Both the position numbers and the translations under genes were made by a program. A DNA stretch of 52,483 nt from Acidobacteriota bacterium. Its GTDB lineage: Bacteria > Acidobacteriota > Terriglobia > Terriglobales > Acidobacteriaceae. The first letter of the stretch is position 1, and every line of letters starts with the position of its first letter. The notes beneath the pieces were generated by a model. The model saw nothing but the letters and a program-made list of their open reading frames with translations, was not told the DNA's origin and ran no database searches. Location: contig JAKBAG010000001.1 of assembly GCA_021809235.1 (NCBI GenBank), forward strand, positions 1 through 52,483, given 5' to 3'. Shown piece after piece: positions 16,292-23,820 of this stretch.

Positions 16292-18742
16292 CTACTGGCG
16301 CAGATGCACGGTGGTGGCACCGGCACCGCCTTCCAGCTGCGACGGCTCCTCGATGCTGGCCACATGCGGGTGCTGGCGCAGATATTCGCGCAGGGAGCGG
16401 CGGAGCACGCCCATGCCGGTGCCATGGATCACGCGAACGCGGGGCAGGCCTGCAAGAAAGGCGCGATCCAGATAGCGCTCCAGCTCTTCGGTGGCCTCGG
16501 CGACTGTGAAGCCGATGAAGTTGATCTCCGAGGGCGTAGCGCTGTCCGGCTCAGCGGCCGTGACGGTGATGCCGGAGCGACGGCGCACGGCCCGGAGCGG
16601 CGTTTCGGCAGGCCTGGATTCGGCAAGCTGCGCCAGATCGGTGCTGCGAACCCGCATCTTGAGCGCACCGATGGTCACCTCCCACAGGTCCTTTTCCACG
16701 TGGCGCGTCAGGGTGGCAGGCTTGTTCAGGCTGCGCACGAGCACCTGCGCCCCGGCGACCAGATTGGGAGCGCTGGCGTCGGCAGCAGATGCCTCCGGCT
16801 GCGTCGGCTGGCGCAGCGCGGCCACGCTCGATCGGAACTGGGCCTCAAACTCCGCACGCATGCGCTCCATGCGGCTGCGCGATTCCCTTGCCACCTTCTG
16901 GCGGGCGGCATTGTCCTCAATGGCCGCAATGGACTGTCGCATCTGTGCGTCAAAGTCGCGCAAGAGCGCAGCAAACTGCTGCTCCAGCGCGCGGGATCGG
17001 TCCCGCAGCTCGGCATCCCCCTCCCGTGCCAGCCGCGCACGCTCCTGATGCAGCGCATACTGCTCGGCGCGGGCTGCCTTGCGTTCGGACTCCAGCGACT
17101 GCAGCTGGTCATGAATGGCATCCAGGAAGCGCGCAATATCGAGCTGCTGCGAACTGAGCCGCTGGCGGGCACTGGCGACAATCTGCCCGGGCATGCCCAG
17201 GCGCTCTGCGGTGGCAATGCCGGCCGAGACTCCGGGCACACCGAGACGCAGCTGGTAGGTAGGCGCCAGTGTCTCCGGATCGACTCCGGCAGCAGCATTG
17301 AGCACGTCGGCTGTGTTGGCCGCATAGACCTTGAGCGCAGTGTGGTGTGTGGTGATGACCGCCCAGGCCCGCTGTGCGCGGAAGTGATCGGCAATGGCCA
17401 CGGCCAGAGCTGAGCCTTCGTCCGGATCGGTGGCCGATCCCAGCTCATCGAGCAGCAGGAGCGCGGAACTGGAGGCAAGCCCGGCCAGACGCGTGATGTT
17501 TGCCACGTGCGCGGAAAACGTGGACAGCGCCAGTTCGATGGACTGGGCATCTCCAATATCTGCCAGGAACGCGGAAAAGATGGGCAGCGTAACCTGGGCG
17601 GCCGGTACAGGAATCCCGGACTGGGCCATCATTGCCGACAGCGCAATGGTCTTCAGCGTGACGGTCTTGCCGCCGGTATTGGGGCCGGAAAGGATGAGCT
17701 GCCGATGCGTATCGTCCAGCGTGATGCTGAAGGGAACCACCGAGCCACCGCTGGAGCGCAACCGATGCTCCAGCAACGGGTGGCGAGCATCCACCAGCTG
17801 AAAGCGGCTTTCTTCGACCGAGGGGGAAACGCCGCGATAGTCGCGGGCGAAGCGGGCACGCGCCTGCAGGGAGTCAAGATGGGCCAGAACTGCGGCTCCG
17901 GCAGCCAGTGCCGGAGCATGCTGGGCCACCAGGCGCGTGAGCGCGACAAAGATCCGATGGATCTCTGCCTGCTCGTCCTCCAGTAGCCGGATCAGGTCAT
18001 TGTTCTGCTCGATGGTCTCCAGCGGCTCCAGAAAGACGGTCTGGCCCGAGGAACTGGCTCCGTGGAGGACACCGGGCAGGCGGCGCTTCTGCTCCACTTT
18101 GACCGGGATGACGAAGCGGTCCCCGCGAACGGTGATCAGCTCGTCCTGGGCGTGACCGTCGGCGGCCAGGCGACGAAGTGCGGTGCGCAGAGTCTGCTCG
18201 ATGAGCTGATGCTGATGGATCAGCTCGCGGCGAATGCGGGCCAGCTCCGGACTTGCATCATCGGTGAGCGTGCCGTCGGGCAGAAACTTGCGCTCGATGG
18301 ACTCCCCCAGGGAGCGCATGGAGCCGGAAATAGGCTGCGCCAGATGGAGAAGATCAGGAATGCGGGCGGCAAGGGCTGCGGGCGCATCTATGATGAGGCT
18401 ACGCCAGCTTGACAGCAGGGTAGCCAGACGAGCGATGGCCAGCAGTTCGGCGGCCTCCAGTGCGGCATCGGGAATCGAGGCCTGCTCCAGCGCCTCGGCA
18501 GGATCAAAGAGCGGCGCCAGCGAAAGACCGGGAGTGGCGGAAAGCAGAATATCCAGCTGAGCCACCAGGCGATGCTCGCGCTCGATCCAGAGCCGATCCA
18601 GCGAAGGCGCCAGCCCGCCGACAGCGGCGCGACCGATGGCAGAATGGGCGTAGCCGGCAACCAGGGCAAGCAGCGCAGGCCACTCCAGGGATGCGGAATC
18701 AAAGGCCGGAACCGGGTTCGGGATGGGGGAAACGAGTGACAT
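16292..18742 (-). CDS. mutS2: MutS2 ATPase/endonuclease with altered Smr domain
   Basis: 816-residue MutS2 homologue. In other bacteria MutS2 suppresses homologous recombination or rescues collided ribosomes. Walker A GPNTGGKT is at residues 353-360 and Walker B LLLLDE at 428-433, followed by the MutS signature GSATDPDEG. A long charged helical region (about 515-640, with SRSRMERMRAEFEAQF) is the coiled-coil/clamp. The Smr domain fills the last 80 residues; HGTG (773-776) is present, but the usual LDLRG reads INFIG (740-744), losing the conserved Asp and Arg. The start at 18742 has TGGAG eight bases upstream. It stands alone on its strand. Confidence 0.93.
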   Translation of the reverse strand: MSLVSPIPNPVPAFDSASLEWPALLALVAGYAHSAIGRAAVGGLAPSLDRLWIEREHRLVAQLDILLSATPGLSLAPLFDPAEALEQASIPDAALEAAELLAIARLATLLSSWRSLIIDAPAALAARIPDLLHLAQPISGSMRSLGESIERKFLPDGTLTDDASPELARIRRELIHQHQLIEQTLRTALRRLAADGHAQDELITVRGDRFVIPVKVEQKRRLPGVLHGASSSGQTVFLEPLETIEQNNDLIRLLEDEQAEIHRIFVALTRLVAQHAPALAAGAAVLAHLDSLQARARFARDYRGVSPSVEESRFQLVDARHPLLEHRLRSSGGSVVPFSITLDDTHRQLILSGPNTGGKTVTLKTIALSAMMAQSGIPVPAAQVTLPIFSAFLADIGDAQSIELALSTFSAHVANITRLAGLASSSALLLLDELGSATDPDEGSALAVAIADHFRAQRAWAVITTHHTALKVYAANTADVLNAAAGVDPETLAPTYQLRLGVPGVSAGIATAERLGMPGQIVASARQRLSSQQLDIARFLDAIHDQLQSLESERKAARAEQYALHQERARLAREGDAELRDRSRALEQQFAALLRDFDAQMRQSIAAIEDNAARQKVARESRSRMERMRAEFEAQFRSSVAALRQPTQPEASAADASAPNLVAGAQVLVRSLNKPATLTRHVEKDLWEVTIGALKMRVRSTDLAQLAESRPAETPLRAVRRRSGITVTAAEPDSATPSEINFIGFTVAEATEELERYLDRAFLAGLPRVRVIHGTGMGVLRRSLREYLRQHPHVASIEEPSQLEGGAGATTVHLRQ

Positions 18743-18906
18743 GGCTGACTCCAGCATATCCGGCGCATACCACCTTTGTGGGATGGGATATGCCACTGAC
18801 GGCAGGCGGATTACACGGGATGTGGGATTACGTTGGGAAGAAAAGTGAGCGAATCTTAAACACGTGGATGAGCCACTTCGAGCTCATCAGAATGGAGAAA
18901 ACAACC

Positions 18907-19005
18907 ATGCATGATCTTCTGATCGGAATCGCTTTCCTCGCCATCCTCTTCTGCCCCGCCGTGGTGGCATCGTACTCCGGCAAGTCTGAGTCCAATCCGG
19001 AATAA
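18907..19005 (+). CDS. 32-residue single-pass membrane peptide
   Basis: A short open frame starting MHDLLIGIAFLAILFCP and ending in a polar tail (YSGKSESNPE). One hydrophobic segment of about 20 residues could span the membrane with the tail outside. GGAG (18893-18896) is about 10 bases upstream of the ATG at 18907, and a hairpin terminator lies about 105 bases past the stop. It is too short for ordinary gene calling. The clear RBS, membrane pattern and polar end suggest a real gene, but coding potential is unproven and the function is unknown. Confidence 0.5.
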   Translation: MHDLLIGIAFLAILFCPAVVASYSGKSESNPE

Positions 19006-19110
19006 CCTTCCGATCCGGTCGGCTGCATGCCCGCTGACCCACGAAGCATCCTTCCCGCTCGACGAGCCGCGGTGACCGCACGCAGGCCGGAGCCGGGAAC
19101 TCCAAGACAG

Positions 19111-19151
19111 ACGCGCAGCATGGTCCTCGGGGGATGACCATCGCTGCGCGT
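19111..19151. terminator. Hairpin between the membrane peptide and the lysozyme gene
   Basis: Arms 19111-19125 and 19136-19151 pair over 15 bases with one bulged base (19142) around a 10-base loop. It lies between two convergent genes (stops at 19005 and 19197) and could stop transcription in both directions, although T-runs are weak on either side. Confidence 0.5.
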
Positions 19152-19196
19152 TCTGCTTTCCGGGGCAGGATTTCCATTCCCAGCCCAAAGTTCCTG

Positions 19197-19709
19197 CTAC
19201 GCTGTCAGAAAGTCTGTCGGCTGTGCGGTTCCGGCCAACACGGCGCAATCGGCGCCGCCGCGCTGCGTGGCGCCCGAGCCCACCTGCTGAAACCAGAGCG
19301 ACTGCTGCAGGTTATAGGCGGCCATGGACCAGTTCTGCTGCCGGACAAAGGCCAGCGTATGCACAAAGGTGCCAAGCATCGCCTCTCCCATATTGAAGGC
19401 CAGGTCGGTGAGGACGATCTGCTGCGCGGCTGGAATGGCAGGAAACTCCGGAACCAGTATCTGCGCTGCTGCGACTGCGGTCTGCAGAGAATGCTGCAGG
19501 AGCTGGTCGATCTGCGCCGACGTGAGCGCGACCGAGCCATTGAGGACCGAGGCATAGTCCAGCCCCAGAGCCTCCACCTGCGCCTGTGCGCCAGCTGCCT
19601 GCAGGTTGAAGCCTACGCCGATGGTGGGGATTCCCTTCGTGTCGAGGTACATGGTGGTGCGCAGCCCCTCCCAGTGGGCGGTATAACGAGAGGCGAGATC
19701 GAGGTCCAT
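19197..19709 (-). CDS. T4-type lysozyme (GH24-like), no signal peptide
   Basis: A 170-residue putative muramidase that would cut the MurNAc-GlcNAc bond of peptidoglycan. The N-terminal catalytic pattern is exact: Glu14 (HWEG), Asp23 (YLDTKG) and Thr29 (PTIGVGFN), the E-8-D-5-T spacing of T4 lysozyme. The helical second half (LTDLAFNMGEAMLGTF) fits family GH24. There is no signal peptide, and no holin, spanin or other phage gene nearby, so it is either a lone phage-derived gene or a self-use lysozyme exported by another route. AGGAG precedes the ATG at 19709 by 5 bases. It is divergent from hemB, 105 bases away. Confidence 0.75.
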   Translation of the reverse strand: MDLDLASRYTAHWEGLRTTMYLDTKGIPTIGVGFNLQAAGAQAQVEALGLDYASVLNGSVALTSAQIDQLLQHSLQTAVAAAQILVPEFPAIPAAQQIVLTDLAFNMGEAMLGTFVHTLAFVRQQNWSMAAYNLQQSLWFQQVGSGATQRGGADCAVLAGTAQPTDFLTA

Positions 19710-19801
19710 GCAGGCTCCTGAATGCCCAGGAACGGGCATGGAAGCACCGTATCACAAAAGGAAAGAATTCCCTGCAGAGGCCGCATGCGCGACCGGCGGC
19801 A

Positions 19802-19807
19802 TACAAT
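19802..19807 (+). promoter_or_regulatory. Predicted -10 box of hemB placing the transcript start at the ATG
   Basis: TACAAT ends 7 bases before the hemB ATG (19815). No Shine-Dalgarno sequence lies between them and no good -35 box is seen, so a leaderless or near-leaderless hemB transcript is predicted. Confidence 0.4.
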
Positions 19808-19814
19808 CAGACCC

Positions 19815-20801
19815 ATGGGGTTTCCTGGAATACGAATGCGAAGGATGCGTCGCACGGAAGCGCTGCGGCAACTGGTACGCGAGACACGTCTGGAGCCAGG
19901 GCAACTGGTGCTGCCGATTTTTGTCTGTCCGGGCGAGGGAGTGCGCAAGCCGATCAGCTCCATGCCCGGTGTTGCCAACCTGAGCGTGGACGAGGCGGTA
20001 AAGGAAGCCGAAGTAGCTGCCGAGCTTGGCCTGGGCGGACTGCTGCTCTTTGGCCTGCCAGAGACGAAGGATGAGCATGCCACCGGCGCATGGGACCCGG
20101 CAGGAATCGTGCAGACGGCACTGCGTGCGCTGCGCCAGACGGCTGCGGCAAAGTCGCTTGTGCTGATCGCGGATGTTTGCCTGTGCGAGTACACCAGCCA
20201 TGGCCACTGCGGCGTGGTCCGGAAGCAGGGAGATGCCTTTTCCGTGGCCAATGATCCCAGCCTGGAGTTGCTGGCACGGACAGCGGTAAGCCTGGCGCAG
20301 GCGGGAGCTGATATTGTGGCGCCCAGCGACATGATGGACGGTCGCGTGGCGGCTATCCGACAGGCGCTGGATGCTGCTGCATTGGACGAGACGCCCATCC
20401 TCAGCTATGCGGCGAAGTTTGCCTCCGCCTTTTATGGTCCGTTTCGCGAAGCGGCAGACTCGGCACCTCAGTTTGGGGACCGGCGCAGCTACCAGATGGA
20501 CCCTGCCAACGGGCGCGAGGCCATGCGTGAGATTGCACTGGACCTGGACGAAGGCGCCGAGATGATTCTGATGAAACCGGGAATGCCCTATCTGGATGTG
20601 CTGCATGCGGCGCGTGAGCGCTTCGATGTGCCGATGGGCGTGTATCAGGTTTCCGGGGAATACTCGATGCTGCAGGCAGCCTTTGCCCGCGGGTGGCTGG
20701 AGCAGGAACGAACCATACTGGAAAGCCTGACCGGAATGCGGCGCGCCGGTGCGGACTTTCTCGTGACCTATTTTGCCAAGGATGCGGCCCGGCTGCTGTA
20801 G
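19815..20801 (+). CDS. hemB: Delta-aminolevulinic acid dehydratase (porphobilinogen synthase)
   Basis: Condenses two 5-aminolevulinate molecules to porphobilinogen in tetrapyrrole (haem) synthesis, in the cytoplasm. 328 residues, the normal size. The zinc-type active site is intact: Cys122, Cys124 and Cys132 in DVCLCEYTSHGHCG. The two Schiff-base lysines are Lys201 (YAAKFASAFYGPF) and Lys254 (ILMKPGMPYLD). The start at 19815 is favoured because the family begins nearby and no upstream start has an RBS. TACAAT ends 7 bases before it, suggesting leaderless translation. Cytochrome c maturation in this organism (pentaheme protein at 10210) would draw on this pathway. Confidence 0.95.
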   Translation: MGFPGIRMRRMRRTEALRQLVRETRLEPGQLVLPIFVCPGEGVRKPISSMPGVANLSVDEAVKEAEVAAELGLGGLLLFGLPETKDEHATGAWDPAGIVQTALRALRQTAAAKSLVLIADVCLCEYTSHGHCGVVRKQGDAFSVANDPSLELLARTAVSLAQAGADIVAPSDMMDGRVAAIRQALDAAALDETPILSYAAKFASAFYGPFREAADSAPQFGDRRSYQMDPANGREAMREIALDLDEGAEMILMKPGMPYLDVLHAARERFDVPMGVYQVSGEYSMLQAAFARGWLEQERTILESLTGMRRAGADFLVTYFAKDAARLL

Positions 20802-20869
20802 CCGCGGGATCGTGTCTCGGCTGGTTGTCTCAAGGTCGTTCTGGCGCGAGTCCGGTTTGCCTGGGTCCG

Positions 20870-21502
20870 TTACTTTGCATTCGCCTGGCCTGAACCCGAC
20901 ACTGGCCTGCCCGGCAGTCGGGCCAGTGTGGACAGCAGGTTGGAAACCAGCGCCAGCGGCAGACCCACCACATTGAAGTAGCAGCCGTGAATACGGGGAA
21001 TCCAACAGGCGGCACGGCCCTGTATGGCGTAGGCACCGGCTTTGTCCATTGGCTCTCCGGTTGCAATGTAGGCGGCAATCTCCTCGTCTGACAGGGAGTG
21101 GAACTGAACCGCAGTCACTTCGGCAGCGGTGAGGATCTGGGCCGATGAGACGACGGAGACCCCGGTGATGACCTGATGGGTGCGACCGGAAAGCAGGCGC
21201 AGCATACGGGCAGCGTCGGCAGTCGATTCCGGCTTGCCCAGGATCTGACCTTCGATGACGACGGTGGTATCCGCACCGAGGACAACCGCGGAGGCATTGG
21301 CAGGCCGGGAGCGGACAGCCTCGGCCTTGCCACGGGCCAGTCGCGTGACGTAGGCGATGGGATCTTCGCCTGGAAGCGGGTCTTCGGGAATGTCTGCGGC
21401 CTCGATGCGAAACGCATAGCCGACCTGTGCCAGCAGCTCACGGCGGCGAGGACTGGCAGAGGCAAGCACAAGCGGAACGGAAGCCATGGAGTCGATGGTC
21501 AT
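20870..21502 (-). CDS. maf: Maf-family nucleoside triphosphate pyrophosphatase
   Basis: Hydrolyses non-canonical or excess nucleoside triphosphates (dTTP/UTP or m7GTP in characterised members) to monophosphates, a house-cleaning step. About 210 residues with the family motifs LVLASASPRRRELL near the start, VVLGADTTVV in the middle and DKAGAYAIQG near the end. The predicted start is ATG 21502, or ATG 21487 five codons in. TATTCT lies 8 bases upstream and no Shine-Dalgarno is seen, so the mRNA may be nearly leaderless. It diverges from folC across 89 bases and converges on hemB. Confidence 0.92.
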   Translation of the reverse strand: MTIDSMASVPLVLASASPRRRELLAQVGYAFRIEAADIPEDPLPGEDPIAYVTRLARGKAEAVRSRPANASAVVLGADTTVVIEGQILGKPESTADAARMLRLLSGRTHQVITGVSVVSSAQILTAAEVTAVQFHSLSDEEIAAYIATGEPMDKAGAYAIQGRAACWIPRIHGCYFNVVGLPLALVSNLLSTLARLPGRPVSGSGQANAK

Positions 21503-21591
21503 ACCAGACCAGAATACCTGCCGGGCTGGGAGTTCATCCCACGCACCCGGCGGGATTGGCTGGCTGGGATGCACCGTAAAATGGGGTTGGT
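21503..21591. promoter_or_regulatory. Divergent maf-folC promoter region with start-proximal -10 boxes
   Basis: TATTCT (21516-21511, minus strand) ends 8 bases before maf ATG 21502. TAAAAT (21577-21582) ends 9 bases before folC ATG 21592; a possible -35 TTGGCT lies 15 bases before it. Neither gene has a clear ribosome-binding site. Confidence 0.4.
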
Positions 21592-22950
21592 ATGTCCGGA
21601 ATGAATTATGCAGAGGCCGTGCACAGTCTGAATGGGCTGGTGCCAGAGCTGTTGACACTGCCCGGGGGCGAGCGGCGGAAGTTCACGCTCGCCGAGATCG
21701 GGCTGCTGTGTGGTGCGCTTGGCGATCCACAGCGGCAATTTCCATCGGTGCTGATTGCCGGAACTAACGGCAAAGGCTCGACGGCGGCTACGCTGGCATC
21801 CATTGCGCAGGCAGCCGGAGTCCGCGTGGGGCTGTATACGTCGCCTCATCTGGAGCGGGTGAACGAACGGGTACGCCTGAGCCGGGATGGTCGGCTGGCG
21901 GAGATCGACGACGAGGCCTTTGCCCGGCACTGCAGCACCGTCTTGGGCACGGCGCAGCAGTTGGTGCAGGACGGCGCGCTCCGCGGGATGCCCAGCTACT
22001 TTGAACTGATGACGGCGCTGACTTTCTGTGCATTTGCAGAAGCTGGGGTGGAGCTGGCAGTGCTGGAGGTGGGGATGGGCGGACGGCTGGATGCCACGAA
22101 CATCGTTGATCCCTGTCTCAGCGTGATCACCGACATTGACCTCGACCATCAGGAGTGGCTGGGCGAGACGATTGGCGCGATTGCACGCGAGAAGGCAGGC
22201 ATCCTGCGTGAGCAGGGCGTGATGGTGACGCTGCCCCAGCATCCGGAGGCAAATACGGCGCTGGGCGAGGTGGCCGTGAAGCTGGGCGTTCGGGGCGTGA
22301 ATGCGGCCGTATACATGCCGGCACGCGGCACGGACGACTCCAGCGGCTATGCCCTGGAGGTGATGGGCAGGCAGGTGCAGGTGGAGTCTCCGCTGCACGG
22401 AGCGCACCAGCAGCGCAACGTGGCACTGGCAATTGCTGCCGCTGTGGAACTGGCCACCGGGAAGGGATTTGCCATCCCGCCCGAGGCGATTGAGGCCGGG
22501 ATCCGGCAGACGGAATGGCCGGGAAGGCTGGAGCGGTTTGCACCTGCCGGCTGGCCGAAAGTGATCCTGGACGTGGCTCATAATCCGGCCGGTGCCTGGG
22601 CGCTGCGGGCGGCTGTAAGCGGACTGGACAGCCGCGAGCCGGCTTCGCCACAGGTTCTGGTCTTTGGCTGCCTGCGCGACAAGCCCGTCACCGAGCTGGC
22701 CAAGATTCTGTTTCCGCTCTTTGATCGGGTGGTGCTGGTCGCGGTCCATTCGCCGCGCGCTGCCAGCCTGGAAGCACTGCAGGCCGCAGCGGAAGCTACC
22801 GGGGCCATGACCGACAGCGCTGAAAGCCTGCCGCAGGCGCTGGCCGTGGCGCGGGCGGCGGCCGGAAGCCAGGGGCGAATCGTGGTCAGCGGCTCGGTCT
22901 ATCTGGTGGGAGAAGCGCGACACTGGTTGAAAACGGAAGCCGTCGCATGA
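21592..22950 (+). CDS. folC: Folylpolyglutamate synthase / dihydrofolate synthase
   Basis: Adds glutamate to dihydropteroate and then to folates, an ATP-dependent cytoplasmic ligase of the Mur-ligase fold. 452 residues, normal for the family. The P-loop is VLIAGTNGKGST; the family motifs YTSPHLERVNERV, LEVGMGGRLDATNIV and DIDLDHQEWLG follow. The C-terminal domain carries VILDVAHNPAGAWAL. The ATG at 21592 is chosen; a second ATG at 21601 is possible. It overlaps plsC by four bases (ATGA), so the two are translationally coupled. Confidence 0.95.
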   Translation: MSGMNYAEAVHSLNGLVPELLTLPGGERRKFTLAEIGLLCGALGDPQRQFPSVLIAGTNGKGSTAATLASIAQAAGVRVGLYTSPHLERVNERVRLSRDGRLAEIDDEAFARHCSTVLGTAQQLVQDGALRGMPSYFELMTALTFCAFAEAGVELAVLEVGMGGRLDATNIVDPCLSVITDIDLDHQEWLGETIGAIAREKAGILREQGVMVTLPQHPEANTALGEVAVKLGVRGVNAAVYMPARGTDDSSGYALEVMGRQVQVESPLHGAHQQRNVALAIAAAVELATGKGFAIPPEAIEAGIRQTEWPGRLERFAPAGWPKVILDVAHNPAGAWALRAAVSGLDSREPASPQVLVFGCLRDKPVTELAKILFPLFDRVVLVAVHSPRAASLEALQAAAEATGAMTDSAESLPQALAVARAAAGSQGRIVVSGSVYLVGEARHWLKTEAVA

Positions 22951-23696
22951 ACGGAAAGCGTCCACAGCAGTTGCCGATCACGCGGCGCATGAGCAGTAAC
23001 CTGCTGCAGGCTCCGCTGTTTGGCGTGGCCACGGCTTCTTTTGGCTCCCTGGCACTGGTAGCCTCGCTTTGGGATCGCTCTGGCAGGCTGCAGCATCGGA
23101 TTGCACAGACCTGGGCAGGAGTCTCCCTTGCCGCATCCCTGTCTCCGCTGACGGTTGTGGGTCGCGAGCACCTGGCAGTGCCGGGACCGGTGGTCTATGC
23201 CTGCAATCACACCTCGTACATGGATACGCCAGTATTGTTTTCCACGATTCCCGGGCAGTTCCGGATTCTGGCCAAGAAGGAGCTATGGAAGCTGCCTTTC
23301 ATCGGCTGGTATCTGAATCGCTCCGGGCAGATCCCGGTGGATACGGAGAGCCCCCGAGCCGCGCTGTCATCGCTGAGCGGCGGCGTTCGAGCGCTGCGCG
23401 CAGGCATGTCGGTCTTTGTCTTTCCGGAGGGCGGAAGAACACCGGATGGAAGGCTGCAGAAGTTTGAAAACGGAGCCGCCTACCTGGCCATTCGTGCGCA
23501 GGTTCCGGTGATTCCGATTGCGCTGAGCGGGGTCTATGACCTGCTGCCCATGCACACGCGGCACTTCTGGCCGCGACCGTTGCGCATGGAAGTGGGGGCT
23601 CCGCTCGAAACCGCCGGACTGAGCGTGCGCGACGTGGACACACTGACGGAACAGATGCGCGCAACGATTGCCGCCATGCTCGGCGATAACGATTGA
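22947..23696 (+). CDS. plsC: 1-acyl-sn-glycerol-3-phosphate acyltransferase
   Basis: Transfers a fatty acyl chain to lysophosphatidate to make phosphatidate at the inner membrane. 249 residues with the catalytic NHTSYMD (HX4D) motif, the substrate-binding FPEGGRTPDG, and the downstream VPVIPIALSG motif. Hydrophobic segments near the N-terminus (GVATASFGSLALVASLW) suit membrane association. Its ATG overlaps the folC stop (ATGA), indicating coupling; the functional link to folate synthesis is not obvious. Confidence 0.93.
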   Translation: MNGKRPQQLPITRRMSSNLLQAPLFGVATASFGSLALVASLWDRSGRLQHRIAQTWAGVSLAASLSPLTVVGREHLAVPGPVVYACNHTSYMDTPVLFSTIPGQFRILAKKELWKLPFIGWYLNRSGQIPVDTESPRAALSSLSGGVRALRAGMSVFVFPEGGRTPDGRLQKFENGAAYLAIRAQVPVIPIALSGVYDLLPMHTRHFWPRPLRMEVGAPLETAGLSVRDVDTLTEQMRATIAAMLGDND

Positions 23697-23820
23697 GAGC
23701 CAGTCAGGGACTGGAGCGCGCATCCTAAGCGAAATCCCGGGACGAGCCGGATCAGACCCATTGCCGAAGCGGGGGCTGAAGCATGAGGACGAAGCCACAG
23801 AGACATCGATGCGATAAGCC

